From Candidatus Cloacimonadota bacterium (GTDB taxonomy: Bacteria > Cloacimonadota > Cloacimonadia > Cloacimonadales > TCS61): 5,945 nt of DNA. Below the pieces are notes generated by a model that made no database searches, was not told the DNA's origin, and worked only from the letters and a program-made list of their open reading frames with translations. Positions 1-5,906 of this stretch are shown here, one piece after another. The position numbers were made by a program, and so were the translations under genes. Positions within the stretch are counted from its first letter, which is position 1. Each line of letters opens with the position of its first letter. The stretch lies in NCBI GenBank assembly GCA_030667725.1, contig DAOUVH010000073.1, positions 1 to 5,945 on the forward strand. The letters run 5' to 3'.

Positions 1-927
1 GATGCAATTGTTTTAGCATTAATAGCATTAGATATAAGTGATGGTGATGAAGTAATTACCACTCCATTCACTTTTTTTGCAACAGCAGGAACAATTCACC
101 GTGTTGGAGCCAAGCCGGTTTTTGTTGATGTTAAACCAGATACATATAATATTGACCCAGATAAAATTGAAGCTACCATCACACCTAAAACCAGAGCAAT
201 AATTGCTGTTCATCTATTTGGTCAACCGGCTGAAATGGATAAGATCATGGAAATTGCTAAAAAACATAACCTGAAAGTAATTGAAGATAATGCTCAGGGG
301 ATTGGTGCCAAATTTGAAGGTAAAACAGCTGGTACGATTGGTGATATTGGAACACTTTCATTCTTTCCAAGTAAAAATCTTGGTGCAATGGGTGATGCTG
401 GAATGTGCCTTACAAATTCGGATGAATTGGCTACCAAACTTTTCCAACTCCGTGTTCATGGTGAAAATCCGCAGTATTATCATAAATGGGTCGGCTTGAA
501 TAGTAGGCTTGATACAATCCAAGCTGCTGCGCTGCTCGTTAAATTACATTCTCTTACCGGATGGTCTGAAGCACGTAGAAAAAATGCTGATTACTATTAT
601 AAGAATTTAAAAAATGTTTCTCAGATCAAACTTCCGGTTATTCATAAAAAAGCTGAAACTATATTCAATCAATTCACAATGATTGCAGAGGACAGAGATG
701 AATTATTAAATTATTTACGTTCAAAAGATATTGGATGTGCAGTTTATTATCCGCTCCCCCTCCATCTTCAAGAATGTTTCTCATATCTGGACCATAAAAA
801 AGGTGATTTCCCGATTACAGAAGCATTAACAGAAAAAGTTATTTCAATTCCGGTATTTTCAGAGATCACAAAAGATCAGCAAGATTATGTGATAGAGAAT
901 ATCAAGGAATTCTACGCACAAAGATAG
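1..927 (+). CDS. DegT/DnrJ/EryC1/StrS-family sugar aminotransferase (5' partial)
   Basis: PLP-dependent aminotransferase that converts a keto-sugar nucleotide to an amino sugar for surface polysaccharide or glycan synthesis in the cytoplasm. The frame is open from base 1 and 308 residues are visible. The family is usually about 360-400 residues, so roughly 50-60 N-terminal residues, including the start, lie outside the window. Visible family blocks are DGDEVITTPFTFFATAG near the left edge, the VHLFGQPAEM block, EDNAQG (the Asp that pairs with the PLP pyridine nitrogen), and SFFPSKNLGAMGD, whose Lys at 373-375 is the expected Schiff-base lysine. They are followed by GLNSRLDTIQAA and the C-terminal YYPLPLHLQ block. 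The NSRLDTIQAA and YYPLPLHLQ blocks look most like WbpE/WlbC-type aminotransferases of 2,3-diamino sugar pathways, but the exact substrate cannot be read from the sequence. It ends 10 bases before etfB. The catalytic residues look intact. Confidence 0.95.
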   Translation, partial: DAIVLALIALDISDGDEVITTPFTFFATAGTIHRVGAKPVFVDVKPDTYNIDPDKIEATITPKTRAIIAVHLFGQPAEMDKIMEIAKKHNLKVIEDNAQGIGAKFEGKTAGTIGDIGTLSFFPSKNLGAMGDAGMCLTNSDELATKLFQLRVHGENPQYYHKWVGLNSRLDTIQAAALLVKLHSLTGWSEARRKNADYYYKNLKNVSQIKLPVIHKKAETIFNQFTMIAEDRDELLNYLRSKDIGCAVYYPLPLHLQECFSYLDHKKGDFPITEALTEKVISIPVFSEITKDQQDYVIENIKEFYAQR

Positions 928-928
928 C

Positions 929-933
929 AGGAG
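929..933 (+). promoter_or_regulatory. Ribosome-binding site of etfB
   Basis: AGGAG lies 4 bases before the ATG at 938, just after the stop codon of the aminotransferase. It supports 938 as the etfB start and co-translation with the upstream gene. The spacing is slightly short. Confidence 0.7.
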
Positions 934-937
934 CAAA

Positions 938-1720
938 ATGAATATTATTGTTTGCATCAAACAGGTTCCCAATACAACTGAGATCAAAATAGATCCTGAA
1001 ACAAATACTCTTATCAGGGAAGGTGTAGAAAGTATTATCAATCCATTTGATCTTTACGCAATTGAAGAAGCTATAAGATTGAAAGAACAATATGGTGGTA
1101 AGGTTACTGCAATAAGCATGGGACCTCCACAAGTGGAAACGGCTCTTCGGGAGTCTGTGGCTATTGGTGTTGATGAAATAATACTTCTTACAGATCGCAA
1201 ATTTGCCGGTGCTGATACTTGGGCTACAAGTCTTACCCTCGCTGAAGCCATTAAGAAAATTGATGAGTACGATATTATTCTTTTTGGACAACAGGCAATC
1301 GATGGTGATACCGCTCAGGTTGGCCCTGGAGTTGCTACACATCTCGGAATTCCTCAAACAGGTTTTGTAAAAAAGATCGAAGAGATAAAAAATAAGAGAT
1401 TAATTTTGCAAAGACTAATGGAAGATGGCTATGATAGGTTGGATATGCCGCTTCCGGCTGCTATAACTGTAGTAAAAGAGATCAACGAACCACGTCTTCC
1501 TTCTCTTCGTGGGAAAAGAAATGCCAAGAAAACTGAATTAAAAACATGGACGGCTGATGATTTGGGATTGGATGAAGAAAAAATCGGATTGAACGGTTCT
1601 CCCACTCAGGTTATCAAGATATTCTCACCTGATCTGCAAAAAGATGGGGATAAACATGAACTTCCTGCTGAAGAACTTGTGGAAATACTTTATAATAAAC
1701 TAAAAGAGCTTGGGAAATAG
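938..1720 (+). CDS. etfB: Electron transfer flavoprotein, beta subunit (EtfB/FixA family)
   Basis: Beta subunit of the FAD-containing electron transfer flavoprotein, which shuttles electrons between acyl-CoA dehydrogenase-type enzymes and other carriers. The 260-residue protein shows family blocks in order: the N-terminal CIKQVPNTTEIKIDP strand, NPFDLYAIEEA (35-45), DRKFAGADTWATS (86-98), the nucleotide-binding loop GQQAIDGDTAQVGP (117-130), MEDGYDRLDMPLPAAIT (161-177, the region of the ETF-beta signature) and the C-terminal arm PRLPSLRGKRNAKK (185-198). This wording resembles the longer beta subunits of flavin-bifurcating ETFs (CarD, Bcd-associated EtfB) more than the mitochondrial type. That is inference from memory, and it would imply FAD rather than AMP in the beta subunit. 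EtfB works as an EtfA-EtfB heterodimer, yet no etfA is adjacent: the neighbours are the aminotransferase and lgt. The start has an AGGAG upstream and fits the family N-terminus. Confidence 0.95.
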   Translation: MNIIVCIKQVPNTTEIKIDPETNTLIREGVESIINPFDLYAIEEAIRLKEQYGGKVTAISMGPPQVETALRESVAIGVDEIILLTDRKFAGADTWATSLTLAEAIKKIDEYDIILFGQQAIDGDTAQVGPGVATHLGIPQTGFVKKIEEIKNKRLILQRLMEDGYDRLDMPLPAAITVVKEINEPRLPSLRGKRNAKKTELKTWTADDLGLDEEKIGLNGSPTQVIKIFSPDLQKDGDKHELPAEELVEILYNKLKELGK

Positions 1721-1729
1721 ATATTATAG

Positions 1730-2524
1730 ATGCTTGAATTTCCTGAGATCAATCCAACAATTTTTAAACTTGGAATGTTCGAGATTCGCTGGTATGGACT
1801 ATTTTATATCGTTGGATTTATAATTGCCTATATTTTTGTTAAGAAGAGCTATGCTTATAAGAACATCAAGTTAAAAAAAGAAGATTATGAGACCCTTCTC
1901 TTTAATCTCATGCTTGGGGTAATCATCGGTGGCAGGCTTGGATACATTTTATTTTACAATATCCAATACTACTTAAGTAATCCATTACAAATTCTTGCAG
2001 TATGGCAAGGTGGGATGTCATTTCATGGTGGAGCTATAGGTGTTATAATATTTGGATATATCTTCTGCAAAAAACGTAATTACAATTTTTTAGAATTGGC
2101 TGATCCGGTTGCACCATTTGCTTCTGTTGCACTTTTTCTGGGAAGGATAGGAAATTTTATAAACGGGGAATTGTGGGGACGAGCCACAGATGTACCCTGG
2201 GCAATGATCTTTCCATCAGATCCGCAACGGCTTCCACGTCACCCTTCACAACTTTATGAAGCACTGTTGGAAGGTGCATTATTATTTACGATAACATATA
2301 TTATGCTCCGCAAGATAAAAAAGCCGGGAATTGTTTTCTGGACTTGGATTGGTCTATATGGTCTTTTCCGAACTCTGGTTGAATTTGTTCGTCAACCCGA
2401 CGCAAATTTGGGTCATTTAATCGGTTTCATGACGATGGGACAAATCTTGAGCTCTGTAATGATAGCCTCAAGCCTTGTAGCTATTGGTTTAATTTTTCGA
2501 GTAAAAAAAGATGAAACTGAATAA
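1730..2524 (+). CDS. lgt: Prolipoprotein diacylglyceryl transferase
   Basis: Inner-membrane enzyme that transfers the diacylglyceryl group of phosphatidylglycerol to the lipobox cysteine of prolipoproteins, the first step of lipoprotein maturation. The 264 residues are full length for the family, with about seven hydrophobic segments. The signature GRIGNFINGELWGR spans residues 138-151. Residues important in the E. coli enzyme appear at a constant offset of 4: Tyr22, His99 (in GGMSFHGG), Arg139, Asn142, Glu147 and Gly150. Arg214 and Glu218 in LFRTLVEF match E. coli Arg239 and Glu243. HPSQLYEALLEG (171-182) is also typical. The protein therefore looks fully active. It starts 9 bases after etfB with no clear Shine-Dalgarno sequence, which suggests translational coupling. 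Its 3' end overlaps the next gene, a predicted lipoprotein and so a likely substrate. Confidence 0.98.
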   Translation: MLEFPEINPTIFKLGMFEIRWYGLFYIVGFIIAYIFVKKSYAYKNIKLKKEDYETLLFNLMLGVIIGGRLGYILFYNIQYYLSNPLQILAVWQGGMSFHGGAIGVIIFGYIFCKKRNYNFLELADPVAPFASVALFLGRIGNFINGELWGRATDVPWAMIFPSDPQRLPRHPSQLYEALLEGALLFTITYIMLRKIKKPGIVFWTWIGLYGLFRTLVEFVRQPDANLGHLIGFMTMGQILSSVMIASSLVAIGLIFRVKKDETE

Positions 2525-3137
2525 GTTTTTTCTTGTATTTATAATATTACTTTTTTTTACAAGTTGTGCATTTCTACTCAAACCTGCAGAAAGTGATAGA
2601 GAAAAATTACTTTATGCGCATCTGAAATTCTGGGAAAATATCAGGATTGATGGAATAATTGAAGCTAATTATAAAAGCTTTGTCTTCCGTAAGAATATAA
2701 CAATTAAGAAAAACAATCAAGCCTTCAGAATTGATATTTACGATTCAGGAATATTTGGAATTCAACCAACCCCATTTATTTCTGCTTATTATGATTCTGT
2801 TCTAACAATACGTACTCCAGATCAGCAAATAGATAAGATAATATCAGAAAGCAAGGAAAAGCTTAATCTATCAATTCTCTTTCAATTGCCCAAACTGTTT
2901 GCTGCTAAAGATGAAATAATGACAGTGCAAAAAATTAATTATAATGATACTGAAATTATTTTTTCTGATAATATGAAAATCAACGAAATCCGCAATAACA
3001 CCAACTCTACAAAAATATACTTCAATTACTTACAGGACTTGGATTCTATTACGTTCCTAAAAGAAGAAAAAAAAATTATTAATATTCAAATTGACAAAAT
3101 TACACATCCGAATGAAGAAATAAATAGATTAAAATAA
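2511..3137 (+). CDS. Predicted lipoprotein, possibly LolA/LolB-like fold; function unknown
   Basis: A 208-residue protein I cannot assign to a named family. The N-terminus is a lipoprotein signal peptide: Lys2/Lys5, a hydrophobic core FFLVFIILLFF, then FTSC with Cys19 as the predicted lipidated residue. Phe at -3 is less usual than Leu, but Thr-Ser at -2/-1 is acceptable. Residue 20 is Ala, not Asp, which by the E. coli rule would favour the outer membrane. After a short linker, residues 36-105 alternate polar and hydrophobic residues as in beta strands (for example RIDGIIEANY and FRIDIYDSGIFG). That pattern is reminiscent of LolA/LolB-type lipoprotein carriers or DUF4292-like proteins, but this is pattern resemblance only. 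The C-terminal part is Lys/Asn/Ile-rich and more AT-rich than neighbouring genes, with runs T8 (2551-2558) and A9 (3067-3075). It starts 14 bases inside the end of lgt, in the +1 frame and without a clear Shine-Dalgarno sequence, so coupling to lgt translation is likely. Confidence 0.8.
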   Translation: MKLNKFFLVFIILLFFTSCAFLLKPAESDREKLLYAHLKFWENIRIDGIIEANYKSFVFRKNITIKKNNQAFRIDIYDSGIFGIQPTPFISAYYDSVLTIRTPDQQIDKIISESKEKLNLSILFQLPKLFAAKDEIMTVQKINYNDTEIIFSDNMKINEIRNNTNSTKIYFNYLQDLDSITFLKEEKKIINIQIDKITHPNEEINRLK

Positions 3138-3138
3138 T

Positions 3139-3165
3139 GAACTGCAAAATATAATAAAGCAGTTC
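3139..3165 (+). repeat. Perfect 7-bp inverted repeat in the purB leader
   Basis: GAACTGC (3139-3145) and GCAGTTC (3159-3165) are exact reverse complements separated by a 13-base A/T-only spacer. As RNA this would be a hairpin ending just before the purB Shine-Dalgarno sequence. As DNA the half-sites are 20 bp apart centre to centre, about two helical turns, and flank a TATAAT box. No T tract follows, so a terminator is unlikely. The function is not known from the sequence. Confidence 0.6.
3150..3155 (+). promoter_or_regulatory. Possible -10 box of an internal purB promoter
   Basis: A perfect TATAAT lies in the only sizeable gap of the gene cluster, 21 bases before the purB ATG. No good -35 hexamer is seen 16-18 bases upstream (the sequence there is near GATTAA). 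TATAAT also arises easily by chance in AT-rich DNA, so this is tentative. It lies inside the inverted repeat at 3139-3165, where a bound regulator would block it. Confidence 0.3.
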
Positions 3166-3166
3166 T

Positions 3167-3170
3167 GAGG
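3167..3170 (+). promoter_or_regulatory. Ribosome-binding site of purB
   Basis: GAGG with a 6-base spacer to the ATG at 3177. It begins one base after the right arm of the inverted repeat, so a folded hairpin could influence access to it. Confidence 0.6.
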
Positions 3171-3176
3171 TTTGTT

Positions 3177-4469
3177 ATGATAGAACGTTATTCACGAAAA
3201 GAAATGACTAAGATCTGGGATCTGCAAAACCGATTTCAATGTATGCTTGATGTAGAAATCGCAGCCTGCAGGGCGATGAATGAGATGGGAATGATTCCCA
3301 AAGAAGATCTCGATATCATCGTAGGAAAAGCTGATTTTGATGTTGAGAGAATTGCTGAGATCGAAGAGAGCACACATCATGATGTGATTGCCTTTCTTAC
3401 AAATGTGGCAGAATTTGTTGGTCCGCCTTCTCGCTGGATTCATTTTGGAATGACCTCTTCTGATGTACTTGATACAGCTTCTTCTATCCAGCTTAAACAG
3501 GCCGGTGAACTTATTCTTCGTGATTTACAAAAATTTTCTGAGATCCTCAAAATGAAAGCTCGTGAGTACAAAAACACGCTTTGCATTGGAAGATCACACG
3601 GTATTCATGCAGAACCTACAACATTCGGGCTTAAGTATGCACTCTGGTACGATGAAATGCAGAGAAATATTACCAGAATGGAGAATGCAATTGCTATTAT
3701 TTCTGTGGGACAAGTCTCCGGGGCTGTTGGAAATTATGCTCATCTATCTCCCAAAATTGAGGAAATCACCTGTAAATATCTCGATCTTGATCCTGTAAAT
3801 ATCGCAACACAAGTTATTCAGAGAGATAGAATTTCCGAGTTCATGAACACGCTCGCCATCATAGGCTCAACCATAGAAAAAATTTCTATGGAGATCCGCC
3901 ATCTACAACGAACCGAAGTTTTGGAAGTGGAAGAAAATTTTTCTAAAGGGCAAAAAGGTTCCTCGGCAATGCCTCATAAACGTAATCCTATCATTACAGA
4001 GCGTATGTGTGGAATGGCTCGTATTCTACGTTCTAATGCAATAGCAGCATTGGAAAATAACGCTCTCTGGCATGAAAGAGATATCAGCCACTCTTCGGTT
4101 GAACGGATAATTTTACCGGATTCAACAATCTTAATAAACTATATGTTGAATAAAATGATCCCGCTTATCGAGAATTTACTGGTCTATCCAGAAACCATGA
4201 TGCAGAATATCAAACTTACTAACGGTCTTGTTTTTTCTCAAGTTGTTTTATTGGAACTTGCTAAAAAAGGAATTTCCAGAGAAATGTCATATTCCATAGT
4301 TCAACGACTTGCGATGGAATGCTGGCAAAATAAAAAACCATTTAAAGAGCTTATCCTCGCTGACAATGAAATCAATGAATTCCTTACTGAAGAGGAGTCG
4401 CATGATATTTTTTCTTACGAAAGATATTACAAAAATGTTGATTTTATCTTTAATAGAATTGGAATATAG
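3177..4469 (+). CDS. purB: Adenylosuccinate lyase
   Basis: Fumarase/aspartase-superfamily enzyme that releases fumarate twice in purine synthesis: from SAICAR to AICAR, and from adenylosuccinate to AMP. It acts in the cytoplasm as a homotetramer. The 430 residues match the bacterial short form, and the N-terminus MIERYSRKEM is the typical family start. Family blocks seen are STHHDVIAF (65-73), HFGMTSSDVLDTA (89-101), GRSHGIHAEPTTFG (138-151), the superfamily signature GSSAMPHKRNP (261-271) and ERDISHSSVER (300-310). His68, His89, His141 and the flexible-loop serines 262/263 fall at the same numbers as the catalytic residues of the B. subtilis enzyme, so it should be active. It is set off from the lipoprotein gene by 39 bases with its own GAGG ribosome-binding site and a dyad, and is followed after 2 bases by the Psd-like gene. 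It is the only purine gene in the window. Confidence 0.98.
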   Translation: MIERYSRKEMTKIWDLQNRFQCMLDVEIAACRAMNEMGMIPKEDLDIIVGKADFDVERIAEIEESTHHDVIAFLTNVAEFVGPPSRWIHFGMTSSDVLDTASSIQLKQAGELILRDLQKFSEILKMKAREYKNTLCIGRSHGIHAEPTTFGLKYALWYDEMQRNITRMENAIAIISVGQVSGAVGNYAHLSPKIEEITCKYLDLDPVNIATQVIQRDRISEFMNTLAIIGSTIEKISMEIRHLQRTEVLEVEENFSKGQKGSSAMPHKRNPIITERMCGMARILRSNAIAALENNALWHERDISHSSVERIILPDSTILINYMLNKMIPLIENLLVYPETMMQNIKLTNGLVFSQVVLLELAKKGISREMSYSIVQRLAMECWQNKKPFKELILADNEINEFLTEEESHDIFSYERYYKNVDFIFNRIGI

Positions 4470-4471
4470 TT

Positions 4472-4987
4472 ATGTCAAATTACACACCGGTCGAATATTT
4501 ATCAAAGATACAAAAGCGAAAATATAAAGCTGCGATCTTCCCGATCCTGCTTGTTATTCTAAGTTTCGGATTAAACATATTATTTGAGCTTGATCAGGTT
4601 AAATATCTCTCAATAATCGGGCTGGTTTGGTATATCTTTATAATAATGAAATTCAGAGTTAGAAGAAATTATCCACCGGAAAGCAAGTTTGAAATAATAC
4701 TCTCGCCAATTTATGGAAAAATTACTAAAATTGAAGATAGTCTCATTACAATAAAAAAAGGAATTTTCCAGTCTGCAGATATTCGATATACTGGTCAAAA
4801 TATCGAAGTGAGAATAAAATCTAATCGAGTAAGTTATTTTGAAGATCAAACTACTCTTGCCGGAAAATTAATTGGTATAGTTTCATCCTCGGCAATTTGC
4901 ATTTGTAAGATTCCAAAAAACTGGAAAATTGATATAATTTCTGGTGATAAAGTTGTAGCCGGTGAAACTATTTTGGCGGTAAAATGA
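4472..4987 (+). CDS. Phosphatidylserine decarboxylase-like membrane protein, apparently lacking catalytic residues
   Basis: A 171-residue protein whose layout follows short-type Psd (usually about 210-230 residues). It has a basic start, two hydrophobic helices (about 20-39 and 44-60), then FRVRRNYPPE, in the place of the Psd FRxPxRxxP element, and ILSPIYGKITKIE (76-88), in the place of the Psd SPADGkV element. The C-terminal part GKLIGIVSSSAICICKIP (131-148) and GDKVVAGETILA (158-169) correspond to the Psd GxIxFGSRVDVYLP and GxxVxxGxTxIA regions. The catalytic Asp appears to be Tyr81. The processed Gly-Ser that becomes the pyruvoyl group reads Ser140-Ala141 in an ungapped alignment, or Ser-Ser with one gap. 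The catalytic His is probably Ser121, a looser alignment. About 40 residues between the His and Ser regions are missing. The gene lies 2 bases after purB and overlaps pssA by ATGA. Its position beside pssA supports Psd ancestry. Decarboxylase activity looks unlikely. A plain biotinyl/lipoyl-like beta-barrel domain is the main alternative. Confidence 0.7.
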   Translation: MSNYTPVEYLSKIQKRKYKAAIFPILLVILSFGLNILFELDQVKYLSIIGLVWYIFIIMKFRVRRNYPPESKFEIILSPIYGKITKIEDSLITIKKGIFQSADIRYTGQNIEVRIKSNRVSYFEDQTTLAGKLIGIVSSSAICICKIPKNWKIDIISGDKVVAGETILAVK

Positions 4988-5709
4988 ATACAAAAAACTT
5001 AAAGTATGTAGTCCCAAATTCATTTACAGCCCTCAGTCTTATTTTAGGATTATCTGCTCTTCATTTAATCAATTTAGGCAATTTTTATTGGGCTGCCTGG
5101 TTAATTGGATTTGCAATGGTTTGTGATTTTTTGGATGGGAAACTTGCCAGGATCTTAAATGCCCAAAGTAATTTTGGAGCTCAATTTGATACTCTTTCTG
5201 ATTTTGTAACCTTTGGAGTTACTCCAGGATTTTTAGCTTACTCAAGCTTACTAAATGAAGTGAATTTTGTGGGTGCAGCAGTATCAATATTTTATGTCTT
5301 TTGTGGAGGATATAGATTAGTAAGATTTACTTTGAAAAATAAAATCACTTCAAAAAAAGAACCCTTTATTGGATTACCTATTCCTGCTGCGGCAGGAATG
5401 ATTGCTTCATTTATTATCTTTAATTCTTATTTTAGAGATGGAAAAATCATTGTAGATCTTCTATTAATTTCTACATTTTTAGTATCAATATTAATGGTAA
5501 GCAAGATAGAATATCTACCTCTTGAGAAGGGAAAAAAATTATCAAAAGAATCAAAATTCTTTATTACATTAGCAATTATCAGTATAATATTAGCTATAGA
5601 ATTTTCTTATTTCATCTTCATAATCTGGATGATAATATATATTTTCTACGGTGTATTTCGGCAGATATTCCTTTTACATAAAAAACGTTCTTCTAAAATT
5701 ATACATTGA
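4984..5709 (+). CDS. pssA: CDP-diacylglycerol--serine O-phosphatidyltransferase (phosphatidylserine synthase)
   Basis: Inner-membrane enzyme making phosphatidylserine and CMP from CDP-diacylglycerol and L-serine, the entry to phosphatidylethanolamine. The 241-residue polytopic protein contains an exact CDP-alcohol phosphatidyltransferase motif, D-x2-D-G-x2-A-R-x8-G-x3-D-x3-D, at residues 48-73 (Asp48, Asp51, Asp69 and Asp73 bind metal and substrate). Class-II PssA features are the PNSFTALSLILG start (11-22), GGYRLVRF (108-115) and GLPIPAAAG (130-138), the last two characteristic of serine-specific members. The remainder is a series of hydrophobic helices with a basic C-terminal tail. Its ATG overlaps the stop of the Psd-like gene (ATGA), and there is only a weak GG-rich stretch upstream, so translation is probably coupled. 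It is the last gene of the cluster. No strong intrinsic terminator follows it. Confidence 0.95.
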   Translation: MNTKNLKYVVPNSFTALSLILGLSALHLINLGNFYWAAWLIGFAMVCDFLDGKLARILNAQSNFGAQFDTLSDFVTFGVTPGFLAYSSLLNEVNFVGAAVSIFYVFCGGYRLVRFTLKNKITSKKEPFIGLPIPAAAGMIASFIIFNSYFRDGKIIVDLLLISTFLVSILMVSKIEYLPLEKGKKLSKESKFFITLAIISIILAIEFSYFIFIIWMIIYIFYGVFRQIFLLHKKRSSKIIH

Positions 5710-5807
5710 TTATATTTAGTCAGCAATACTAACTGATAATAATTCTCTAACATCTTGTATATTATTTAAATACTGACAGTCATTATCGTTCTTCTCTTAT
5801 ATTATTC

Positions 5808-5835
5808 TTGACATACATTATATCATCCTTATAAA
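5808..5835 (+). promoter_or_regulatory. Near-consensus sigma-70 promoter
   Basis: A perfect -35 TTGACA (5808-5813), a 16-bp spacer and a -10 TATAAA (5830-5835, five of six consensus bases). The expected transcription start is near 5842, giving a leader of about 65 bases before the ATG at 5907. This is the best promoter match I found in the window and marks a new transcription unit. Confidence 0.7.
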
Positions 5836-5895
5836 AGACATATGATTGTATTTAAAGATTAAATGAGTTGTTTAACGAGAATAGATATCTGTATT

Positions 5896-5902
5896 AAGGA
5901 GA
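5896..5902 (+). promoter_or_regulatory. Strong ribosome-binding site for the gene at 5907
   Basis: AAGGAGA, within TAAGGAGAT, is close to the full anti-Shine-Dalgarno complement. The GGAG core is 5 bases before the ATG at 5907. It is the strongest ribosome-binding site in the window, and it decides this start over the ATG at 5863, which lacks one. Confidence 0.75.
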
Positions 5903-5906
5903 TATT

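Larger units (their letters stand above)
5710..5906. other. Intergenic region between pssA and the next transcription unit
   Basis: 197 very AT-rich bases separate the pssA cluster from the next gene. No RNA gene or convincing ORF is seen. The left part (5716-5786) holds short dyads: TTAGT/ACTAA (5716-5720 and 5728-5732) and the palindrome TGACAGTCA (5774-5782), with AATACT at both 5725 and 5769. None is a GC-rich stem with a T tract, so no classical terminator can be named. The right part carries the promoter at 5808-5835 and a leader of about 65 bases. Confidence 0.7.

Noticed and set aside
902..1357. Long open frame on the minus strand opposite etfB
   Set aside because: It is antisense to a clear EtfB, has no ribosome-binding site, and its translation has no recognisable domain. 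The same holds for the other minus-strand frames at 28-213, 859-1041, 1054-1251, 3192-3443 and 4610-4849.
2501..2524. A7-G run (GTAAAAAAAG) at the lgt/lipoprotein overlap as a programmed frameshift site fusing the two proteins
   Set aside because: The downstream gene is in the +1 frame, while an A-rich slippery site normally gives -1. The lipoprotein also has its own ATG and signal peptide, which must be N-terminal to work.
3091..3096. TTGACA near the end of the lipoprotein gene as a -35 box for purB
   Set aside because: The nearest good -10 (TATAAT at 3150) is 53 bases away, and nothing suitable lies at 16-18 bases.
3139..3176. Intrinsic terminator between the lipoprotein gene and purB
   Set aside because: The 7-bp hairpin has a 13-base loop and is followed by TGAGGTTTGTT, not a run of T.
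4472..4987. Frameshifted or broken psd gene
   Set aside because: The single frame is open from a start 2 bases after purB to an ATGA junction with pssA, and both ends match the Psd layout. An in-frame internal loss with substitutions fits better than a recent break.
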